Source: Thermoanaerobacterales bacterium (GTDB lineage Bacteria > Bacillota > Thermosediminibacteria > Thermosediminibacterales > Tepidanaerobacteraceae). Taken from it: a stretch of 12,704 nucleotides of DNA. The DNA lies in NCBI GenBank assembly GCA_012839145.1, contig DUNY01000136.1, forward strand, positions 1 to 12,704, in the 5' to 3' direction. Position numbers and translations under genes: made by a program. Shown in pieces: positions 6,726-12,704 of the stretch (its first letter is position 1; every line of letters starts with the position of its first letter). Under the pieces are notes generated by a model. That model had not been told where the DNA came from. It worked only from the letters and a program-made list of their open reading frames with translations, and did not search any database.

Positions 6726-7853
6726 ATGAAAACCATAGGATTATACATTCATATACCTTTTTGTTTAAAAAAATGCAACTACTGTGATTTCAACTCATTT
6801 GAAGCTGTCGAATTCATATATGATTATCTTTTGGCATTGAAGAAAGAAATATCAAGTTTAAAGGGGTGTGGTTACACTGTAAAAACCCTCTATATCGGTG
6901 GAGGGACTCCTACAATATTAAATTGCGACCAACTAGTTTCTCTTTTTAAAACCCTCTATGAAAGTATAGATATAGCCCACTATGCGGAAATTACAATAGA
7001 AGCCAATCCCGGAACCTTGACCCGGGATAAATTGATTTTATTGAAGGCCATGGGAGTCAATCGACTCAGCATTGGCCTTCAGGCTTACCAAAACCGCTTG
7101 CTTAAAATCATGGGCAGAATTCATACAGTGGAGGATTTTGAAAAGAATTTTGATACAGCCAGAAGTGTAGGATATGATAACATCAATGTAGATTTGATTT
7201 TTGGTCTTCCATATCAGAAGGTTGAGGATTTTAAACATACCATAAGACGAATTTTAAGTCTCTCACCTGAACATATTTCTTGTTATGCTTTATCTGTGGA
7301 AGAAGGTACCGAATTTTACCGGTGGCAGGAGAAAGGAGAGCTGCCCCTCCCCTCCGAGGAAGATGAGCGAGCCATGTACTATGAAGCTATCGATGCTTTT
7401 ACCCGTCAAGGTTACAACCACTATGAAATATCAAATTTTGCAGTTTACGGACGGGAATCAAAGCATAATATGGTTTACTGGACTTACAAAGATTATTTAG
7501 GAATAGGTGCAGGGGCCCACTCTTTTTTAAACAATGAAAGGTTTTATAATCATTCTTCCATTCCTGTCTATATAAAATCTATCACGAAGTCGGCTAATGC
7601 CGTTGCTCACATTGAACCTATTTCTGCCGAGGAGCAACAAGCAGAATATTGCTTTTTAGGCTTGAGACTGCTGGAAGGATTGGATAAAAAACACTTTTAT
7701 CAACGGTTTGGTCGAGAAATTACCCAAGTTTACGGAAAAGCGATAGTAAAACTAAAAGAACAAGGGCTTTTAGAAGAAAATCGGCAAAAACTTAGATTAA
7801 CCGCTCAGGGACTCGATTTTGCCAATGCAGTATTTGCGGAATTCTTGCCTTAG
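6726..7853 (+). CDS. hemW: Radical SAM heme chaperone HemW (HemN-like, formerly coproporphyrinogen III oxidase-like)
   Basis: HemW is a radical SAM protein that binds heme and delivers it to heme proteins; it is often mis-annotated as oxygen-independent coproporphyrinogen oxidase. The 375-residue protein begins MKTIGLYIHIPFC at ATG 6726. The frame is open further upstream to 6591, but that part overlaps lepA and precedes the conserved N-terminus, so it is excluded. The 4Fe-4S motif C-x3-C-x2-C is Cys13, Cys17 and Cys20, followed by DF. The SAM-binding GGGTPT is at 58-63. The HNxxYW motif diagnostic of HemW is HNMVYW (247-252). A HemN C-terminal wing follows (about 300-375). No strong ribosome binding site is seen, so coupling to lepA translation is likely. 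In Bacillus this gene also lies between lepA and hrcA. Confidence 0.95.
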   Translation: MKTIGLYIHIPFCLKKCNYCDFNSFEAVEFIYDYLLALKKEISSLKGCGYTVKTLYIGGGTPTILNCDQLVSLFKTLYESIDIAHYAEITIEANPGTLTRDKLILLKAMGVNRLSIGLQAYQNRLLKIMGRIHTVEDFEKNFDTARSVGYDNINVDLIFGLPYQKVEDFKHTIRRILSLSPEHISCYALSVEEGTEFYRWQEKGELPLPSEEDERAMYYEAIDAFTRQGYNHYEISNFAVYGRESKHNMVYWTYKDYLGIGAGAHSFLNNERFYNHSSIPVYIKSITKSANAVAHIEPISAEEQQAEYCFLGLRLLEGLDKKHFYQRFGREITQVYGKAIVKLKEQGLLEENRQKLRLTAQGLDFANAVFAEFLP

Positions 7854-7857
7854 ATTC

Positions 7858-7886
7858 TTGACAAAAAATACCCTTAGTGATATTTT
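7858..7886 (+). promoter_or_regulatory. Vegetative (sigma-A type) promoter of the heat-shock operon
   Basis: A perfect -35 box TTGACA (7858-7863), a 17-base spacer and TATTTT (7881-7886). Transcription should begin around 7892-7895, a few bases before the CIRCE operator, which is the usual arrangement of HrcA-controlled operons. There is no terminator after hemW (stop at 7851-7853), so read-through from upstream may also feed the operon. Confidence 0.92.
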
Positions 7887-7897
7887 TTAAAGTAGAT

Positions 7898-7924
7898 TTA
7901 GCACTCTAAGAACGAGAGTGCTAA
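7898..7924 (+). promoter_or_regulatory. CIRCE operator, HrcA binding site
   Basis: A perfect inverted repeat TTAGCACTC (7898-7906) / GAGTGCTAA (7916-7924) with a nine-base spacer is identical to the CIRCE consensus. It lies between the predicted transcription start and the hrcA ribosome binding site. HrcA bound here blocks the operon until heat or misfolded protein withdraws chaperone support from HrcA. It is the only CIRCE copy in the window, so hrcA, the chaperonin gene, grpE and dnaK all appear to depend on it. Confidence 0.98.
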
Positions 7925-7939
7925 AAAGAGGTGTTTAAT

Positions 7940-8974
7940 ATGATGCTAGATGAAAGGAAAATAAAAATACTAGCGGCGGTAATCAATGATTATATTGCAA
8001 CTGCTGAACCCATCGGTTCCAGGACCATAGCTCGGAAATATCGCATAGGTATAAGCCCGGCGACTATAAGAAATGAGATGGCAGATCTAGAGGAATTAGG
8101 TTATTTGTCCCAACCACATACCTCTGCAGGACGAGTGCCTTCCCATAAAGGCTATCGATTTTATGTTGACTTTTTAATGCCGGTTAAAAGACTTGATGAA
8201 CGCGATCACACATTGATCCACCGTATATTCAATAGACGTATAAACGAATTGGAGCAATTGGTGAAAGAAGCAGCCAGGGTCATATCAAAACTTACCAGTT
8301 ATACAACCATAACCATGGGGCCTCAATTGGAAACAAGCCGGTTAAAACACATTCATGTAAATCGTATAGATGAAAACAGGGGTTTATTGTTAACGGTTAC
8401 AAATTACGGAACAGTAGGTCATCATATTATAGATATACCTCAAAATATTAACGACTCGGATCTACTAAGAATATCCAATATATTAAATTCAAACCTTGCT
8501 GGAAAAACTCTTTCGGAAATAACAAATGACATAATGGATGCCATAAAAGATGAAATGATCGAGTATGATGAAATACTGAACATATTATTGGAAATATTAT
8601 TAGAGAATCTCGGTGATTCCCAGGATAATACTCCCGTTATTTCCACAGGCAGCTCTAAAATGTTGGATTACCCGGAATTCCAGGATGTGGAAAAAGCAAA
8701 AAACTTTTTTTCCCTGTTGGAACAGCATGAATTGATTATAAAGGCACTGAAATCTTCATCCAAACCAAATGCCATAACAGTAACCATCGGAAACGAGAAC
8801 CCTTTGACAGAACTGCAAGATCTGAGTATAGTGACTTCAAGCATTTTTATAGATGGAAAAGACCTTGGAGTATTTGGAATTATGGGACCGACCCGCATGG
8901 AGTATTCCAGAGTTATATCTATACTTGAACAGGTGACGGATTATTTGATAAAAACTGTATCGACAATGCTCTAA
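7940..8974 (+). CDS. hrcA: Heat-inducible transcription repressor HrcA
   Basis: HrcA binds CIRCE as a dimer and represses class I heat-shock genes. The 344-residue product has the N-terminal winged-helix domain with AEPIGSRTIARKY (22-34), ISPATIRNEMADLEELGYL (38-56) and QPHTSAGRVPSHKGYRFYVD (58-77), followed by the GAF-like and dimerisation region. ATG 7940 is chosen because AGAGGTG (7927-7933) is six bases upstream; the in-frame GTG at 7931 lies inside that site, and ATG 7943 is a possible alternative. It is the first gene of the operon behind its own operator, so it is autoregulated. In B. subtilis HrcA activity needs GroEL/GroES. Here the adjacent chaperonin is of another type, which raises the question of which chaperonin modulates HrcA. 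Confidence 0.97.
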   Translation: MMLDERKIKILAAVINDYIATAEPIGSRTIARKYRIGISPATIRNEMADLEELGYLSQPHTSAGRVPSHKGYRFYVDFLMPVKRLDERDHTLIHRIFNRRINELEQLVKEAARVISKLTSYTTITMGPQLETSRLKHIHVNRIDENRGLLLTVTNYGTVGHHIIDIPQNINDSDLLRISNILNSNLAGKTLSEITNDIMDAIKDEMIEYDEILNILLEILLENLGDSQDNTPVISTGSSKMLDYPEFQDVEKAKNFFSLLEQHELIIKALKSSSKPNAITVTIGNENPLTELQDLSIVTSSIFIDGKDLGVFGIMGPTRMEYSRVISILEQVTDYLIKTVSTML

Positions 8975-8995
8975 TTTAAAGAGGAGGTATTAATA

Positions 8996-10582
8996 TTGTC
9001 TTTTAAAGAAAACACACAAGAAGTTGATGAAAAACTGGCAGCTTTGATAACGAATTCAAATGCAATAAGAGCTGTTGCATCGGCCGTTGAAGGTACTATT
9101 GGACCCAAAGGGCTCGATATTATGCTGGTGGACCGTTTCGGAGAAGTGACAATAACTAATGATGGAGTCACTATATTAAAGCAAATGGATGTAAATCACC
9201 CTGCTGCAAAAATACTTATTAATATAGCCAAGGCTCAGCAGGAAGAAGTAGGTGATGGCACCACTACTGCTACTCTAATGGCAGGAACCATGGTATCGGA
9301 AGGAGTGGGGCAAATATTAAAAGGGGTACCGGTTGCCAGGGTTATAGAAGGTATAAAAATTGGCATAAACAAAGCTCGAGAAACTTTGGAATCCAAGATA
9401 ATTCTTGTCAAAGATATCGATGATCCTAATCTTAAAAATATTGCCTTAATAGCCGGGAGAGAAAACCGAGATATAGCTGAATTGGTCACTGAAGCTGCAA
9501 AACTGGTTGGTAAAGAGAAGCTCAAAGACAAAAATTACAAATTAAAGGACATTATAATGTCGAGAGCCGGGGCTAAAAACGAGGTGTTTCTCGGCTTGAT
9601 TATAGATAAGGAAAAAATGAACAGTCAAATGCCCCAGGAGTTCCAAAACCCTAGGGTCTTATTGATAGATGATGCATTGGAGCCTGAAGAAGTTGCCCCT
9701 GAGGCGTTAAGAACCGAAGCGGGCTTTGCCCGCTATCTTGAGTTGAAAGAAGAATTTAAGGAAAACCTCAAAAAAATTATCGAGTTAAAAGTCAATCTGG
9801 TTTTAGTCGATAAAAGCATTAACAATGAAGCTGAGGAGGTATTAACGGATGCCGGTATTATAGCCTTGGAAAGAGTATCCCGAAAAGATATGGAAAAAAT
9901 TTGTGAACATACTGGAGCTCGTATTATGAAAAGGCTAGGTCTTAAGAAATCGGTAGAAGAAATACAAAGCTACATCGGTCAAGCTGACAGGGTTTACGAG
10001 GATGAAAGGTTGAAACAGCTTAGAATTGTTGGTGGCAAAGGCACTCCCATGGCGACAGTTATGGTGGGTGCGGCTACCGAGGAAATAGCAGGTGAGCGGG
10101 AGCGTATTGCAAAAGATGCTGCATCTTCTCTACAAGCTGCCGTCCTTTACGGCATGGTTCCGGGAGGAGGGGCTGTTGAAATTGCCATGTCCCGTGCTCT
10201 AGAAAAAGAAAGAAATAAAATCAAAGGTATGGCTGCTTATGGCATAGATTGTGTCATATCAGCTTTGAAAAGGCCTTTGGCTCAGATAGTATATAATTCA
10301 GGTTACAATCCTCTGGAAAAAGTCGAAGAAGTTATATACACTCAGACGGAAAACAAAGTTAGTTCAATCGGCATAAACTGTGATAGCGGTCAACTGGCCG
10401 ACATGGTGGAACTTGGAGTATTGGATCCGGCTAGGGTAAAATCTTATGCATTAAAAGCTGCAGGAGAAGTGTCCGAAGCCATTTTGAGAATAAACACCAT
10501 AATAAAAAAGCGTGATGACGTTTCTACCGGTCAAAAAACCGCTCAAGAACCAACCATGGGAATCAATGAAATGGATTTTTAA
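8996..10582 (+). CDS. Archaeal-like (group III / thermosome-related) chaperonin
   Basis: This is a 528-residue Cpn60-superfamily ATPase of the thermosome branch, not GroEL. It would form a double-ring folding chamber with a built-in lid and need no GroES. Equatorial ATP motifs are GTIGPKGLDIMLVD (33-46), TNDGVTIL (54-61, Asp56), GDGTTTATLMAG (86-97, Asp87), ERERIAKDAA (367-376, Asp374 at the catalytic-Asp position) and VPGGGAVE (388-395). The apical domain spans roughly 200-350. Residues 226-250, DALEPEE to ARYLEL, occupy the helical-protrusion (lid) position and are only slightly shorter than in archaeal thermosomes. The C-terminus lacks the GroEL Gly-Gly-Met tail. TTG 8996 follows GAGGAGGT (8981-8988) with a seven-base spacer. 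It lies 21 bases after hrcA and 21 before grpE. Group III chaperonins from Carboxydothermus and some other Firmicutes are known from this operon position, so this is probably a member of that family. Confidence 0.93.
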   Translation: MSFKENTQEVDEKLAALITNSNAIRAVASAVEGTIGPKGLDIMLVDRFGEVTITNDGVTILKQMDVNHPAAKILINIAKAQQEEVGDGTTTATLMAGTMVSEGVGQILKGVPVARVIEGIKIGINKARETLESKIILVKDIDDPNLKNIALIAGRENRDIAELVTEAAKLVGKEKLKDKNYKLKDIIMSRAGAKNEVFLGLIIDKEKMNSQMPQEFQNPRVLLIDDALEPEEVAPEALRTEAGFARYLELKEEFKENLKKIIELKVNLVLVDKSINNEAEEVLTDAGIIALERVSRKDMEKICEHTGARIMKRLGLKKSVEEIQSYIGQADRVYEDERLKQLRIVGGKGTPMATVMVGAATEEIAGERERIAKDAASSLQAAVLYGMVPGGGAVEIAMSRALEKERNKIKGMAAYGIDCVISALKRPLAQIVYNSGYNPLEKVEEVIYTQTENKVSSIGINCDSGQLADMVELGVLDPARVKSYALKAAGEVSEAILRINTIIKKRDDVSTGQKTAQEPTMGINEMDF

Positions 10583-10603
10583 AATGAAAGGGGATATTAA
10601 CCA

Positions 10604-11224
10604 TTGAGTACAAAGCCAGGGGAAGACCTCTCTTGTGAGCAAAACCACATTAATAGTGAAAAACTTAAGAATCATGAGTGCAATTGCGGTGACAAATCGG
10701 AACAAGCAATAAACGCTGAACCAGAAGAAAGTATTCTTAAACAAAATGATGATGCAAAGGAAAAACAGGGTGATTTGAAGAAAACTATAGAAGAAATGCA
10801 AAAGGAAATTGATGAATACAAAAATCGATGGCTCAGGGCACAGGCAGACTTTGATAATTACAGAAAGAGGATTCAGAGGGACATTCAGGATATTCATCTT
10901 TATGCCGGTGAGCAGTTAGTAAAAGATATTTTGCCTGTAATAGACAATTTGGAGAGAGCCTTGGATGCAGTTGAAGAAAAGAATGACAGCCTATACAAAG
11001 GGGTTGAACTGATTTATCAACAACTTATAGAGATATTGAAAAAGCATGAAATAAAAGAAATCGAAGCACTGGGAAAACCTTTTGATCCCAGCTACCATGA
11101 TGCTGTCATGATAGTTGAAAACCAGGAATATAAGCCTGACACAGTTGCAGAAGTAATGCTAAAAGGTTATACGTATCATTCAAAAGTTATCAGACCAAGC
11201 ATGGTTAAAGTTGCTAAAAATTAA
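10604..11224 (+). CDS. grpE: Nucleotide exchange factor GrpE
   Basis: GrpE dimers release ADP from DnaK and act as a thermosensor of the DnaK cycle. The 206-residue product has a disordered acidic N-terminal tail (1-55), a long helix (about 57-95) with the signature RAQADFDNYRKR (78-89), and the beta-wing head with LPVIDNLERALD (110-121), GKPFDPSYHDAV (157-168) and the closing KVIRPSMVKVAKN. The start is TTG 10604 behind AAAGGGG with a spacing of about ten bases; no ATG lies nearby in frame. The tail carries an unusual Cys/His cluster: Cys11, His15, His24, Cys26 and Cys28. It is 15 bases from dnaK and 21 from the chaperonin gene, so all are in the CIRCE-controlled operon. Confidence 0.97.
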   Translation: MSTKPGEDLSCEQNHINSEKLKNHECNCGDKSEQAINAEPEESILKQNDDAKEKQGDLKKTIEEMQKEIDEYKNRWLRAQADFDNYRKRIQRDIQDIHLYAGEQLVKDILPVIDNLERALDAVEEKNDSLYKGVELIYQQLIEILKKHEIKEIEALGKPFDPSYHDAVMIVENQEYKPDTVAEVMLKGYTYHSKVIRPSMVKVAKN

Positions 11225-11239
11225 CAGAGGTGATTTTGC

Positions 11240-12704
11240 ATGAGTAAAGTAATAGGTATTGACCTTGGTACAACAAATTCTGTAGTTTCATATATGGAGG
11301 GCGGTCAGCCTGCCATTATAAATAATGCAGAAGGGTCCAGACTTACTCCTTCGGTGGTAGCTTTTACCAAAGAAGGGGAGCGTTTGGTTGGGCAGCTTGC
11401 AAAGCGACAGGCTGTAACTAATCCCGAAAAAACCATACAGTCCGTAAAGAGGTACATGGGTACCGACCACAAAGTTAATATTGATGATAAGACATTTACA
11501 CCACAGGAAATTTCTGCTATGATTTTGCAGAAGCTGAAGCAAGATGCAGAAAGCTTTTTAGGGGAAAAAATAACTAAAGCTGTAATAACAGTACCCGCTT
11601 ATTTTTCCGACAGCCAGAGGCAAGCCACTAAGGATGCAGGAACAATAGCTGGTCTTGAAGTGCTTAGGATAATAAACGAACCTACTGCTTCCGCTTTAGC
11701 TTACGGTCTCGACAAAGGTGATGACCATACGGTTCTTGTTTTTGACTTGGGAGGCGGAACTTTTGACGTATCCATACTTGAATTGGGCGATGGAGTTTTT
11801 GAAGTAAAGGCTACCAGCGGCAATAATCGACTGGGGGGAGATGACTTTGACCAGCGTATTGTCGACTATGTAGCTGATGAATTTAAAAAAGAAAACGGTA
11901 TAGATCTTCGTAAAGACAAGATGGCACTTCAAAGACTTAGGGAGGCAGCTGAAAAGGCAAAGATAGAACTGTCAAGTATGATGACAACAAATATGAACTT
12001 GCCATTTATTACCGCTGATGCCAGTGGACCTAAGCATCTCGATATGACACTGACCAGGGCAAAATTCGAAGAACTGACACAAGATTTGATTGAAGCAACT
12101 ATGGGGCCCACTGAGCGAGCGTTGTCAGATGCAGGCTTACAGCCTCAAGAGATAGATAAGGTTATACTGGTAGGTGGTTCTACTCGTATTCCTGCAGTTC
12201 AAGATGCAATAAAGAAATTTATCGGTAAGGAACCTCATAAGGGCGTCAATCCCGATGAAGTTGTAGCACTTGGAGCTGCTATCCAGGCTGGAGTACTAGC
12301 CGGAGAAGTCCACGATGTAGTGCTACTAGATGTGACACCATTGTCTTTAGGTATCGAAACATTGGGTGGAGTTTGCACAAGGCTAATTGAGAGAAATACC
12401 ACTATTCCCACATCAAAGAGCCAGATATTTACGACAGCGGCTGATGGTCAAACAGCGGTGGACATTCACGTACTTCAGGGTGAGCGTCCTATGGCTGCTG
12501 ACAATATTACCCTTGGCAGATTCCAACTTACAGGGATTCCACCGGCTCCCAGGGGAGTACCTCAGATTCAAGTCACTTTTGATATAGACGTAAACGGAAT
12601 TGTAAATGTAACTGCAAAAGATTTAGGGACTGGAAAGGAGCAAAAGATAACCATTACATCCTCTTCCGGCTTAAAGGAAGACGAGATCGAAAGAATGGTT
12701 AAGG
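11240..12704 (+). CDS. dnaK: Chaperone DnaK (Hsp70), 3' end outside window
   Basis: DnaK is the ATP-driven Hsp70 that binds exposed hydrophobic segments of client proteins with the help of DnaJ and GrpE. About 488 of the usual 600-620 residues are present, and the frame is open to the window edge. The nucleotide-binding domain has [10 protein letters not shown] (7-16), [17 protein letters not shown] (118-134), [12 protein letters not shown] (145-156), [10 protein letters not shown] (169-178) and VGGSTRIP. The allosteric linker VVLLD is at 360-364, followed by the substrate-binding beta domain ([32 protein letters not shown]). The lid is mostly missing. The insert of about 24 residues found in the first quadrant of Gram-negative DnaK is absent, as usual in Firmicutes. 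ATG 11240 follows AGAGGTGA (11226-11233). dnaJ is expected next but lies outside. Confidence 0.98.
   Translation, partial: MSKVIGIDLGTTNSVVSYMEGGQPAIINNAEGSRLTPSVVAFTKEGERLVGQLAKRQAVTNPEKTIQSVKRYMGTDHKVNIDDKTFTPQEISAMILQKLKQDAESFLGEKITKAVITVPAYFSDSQRQATKDAGTIAGLEVLRIINEPTASALAYGLDKGDDHTVLVFDLGGGTFDVSILELGDGVFEVKATSGNNRLGGDDFDQRIVDYVADEFKKENGIDLRKDKMALQRLREAAEKAKIELSSMMTTNMNLPFITADASGPKHLDMTLTRAKFEELTQDLIEATMGPTERALSDAGLQPQEIDKVILVGGSTRIPAVQDAIKKFIGKEPHKGVNPDEVVALGAAIQAGVLAGEVHDVVLLDVTPLSLGIETLGGVCTRLIERNTTIPTSKSQIFTTAADGQTAVDIHVLQGERPMAADNITLGRFQLTGIPPAPRGVPQIQVTFDIDVNGIVNVTAKDLGTGKEQKITITSSSGLKEDEIERMVK

Noticed and set aside
7931..7939. GTG 7931 as the hrcA start
   Set aside because: The codon lies within the AGAGGTG ribosome binding site that serves ATG 7940.
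8975..8995. Second CIRCE site or promoter before the chaperonin gene
   Set aside because: The 21-base gap holds only the ribosome binding site. No inverted repeat or promoter boxes are present.
10451..10897. Minus-strand frame of 148 codons opposite the end of the chaperonin gene and grpE
   Set aside because: It lies antisense to two well-identified genes, has hydrophobic composition typical of a reverse reading of charged helices, and no initiation signal was found.
12387..12587. Plus-strand frame of 66 codons within dnaK
   Set aside because: The dnaK frame is open through the whole region with conserved motifs. This is an alternative-frame shadow.

Overview
The window looks like the chromosome of a low-GC, endospore-forming Firmicute of the class Clostridia. 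Evidence for this is the gene order holA / rpsT / gpr / spoIIP / lepA / hemW / hrcA / grpE / dnaK (the classical Bacillus-Clostridium arrangement), two sporulation genes, strong AGGAGG-type ribosome binding sites and an A+T-rich base composition. Genus cannot be fixed from sequence alone. An archaeal-like chaperonin in the dnaK operon is a trait previously reported mainly from thermophilic or syntrophic Clostridia such as Carboxydothermus, so a relative of those is a reasonable guess.

Layout. Bases 1-627 hold the C-terminal two thirds of DNA polymerase III delta subunit (holA), ending at a strong hairpin terminator. A convergent minus-strand block follows: an unrecognised Gln-rich protein with a coiled-coil-like N-terminus and four 27-residue repeats (675-1379), then rpsT for ribosomal protein S20 (1500-1772) with its own promoter and terminator. 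From 1931 everything is on the plus strand: a small four-helix membrane protein of the phage-holin-4 / YvlD type, the germination protease gene gpr (which appears to start at an ATA codon), spoIIP, an unrecognised single-pass membrane protein, lepA (EF-4) and hemW. A textbook vegetative promoter and a perfect CIRCE operator (7858-7924) then open the heat-shock operon: hrcA, a 528-residue chaperonin, grpE and dnaK, the last cut by the window edge.

The point of greatest interest is the chaperonin gene between hrcA and grpE. It is not GroEL. Its motifs and built-in lid region match archaeal thermosomes and the bacterial 'group III' chaperonins, which have been described from this same operon position. 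It sits behind the CIRCE operator, so an archaeal-type folding machine is apparently regulated by the bacterial HrcA repressor and made together with the DnaK-GrpE system. No groES, groEL or prefoldin gene is visible here.

Secondary points are the ATA start of gpr behind a perfect ribosome binding site, the repeat protein whose repeats recall gamma-type small acid-soluble spore proteins, frequent TTG starts, and a Cys/His cluster in the N-terminal tail of GrpE. No mobile elements, CRISPR arrays, tRNA or rRNA genes were seen. No gene-free stretch exceeds about 160 bases.
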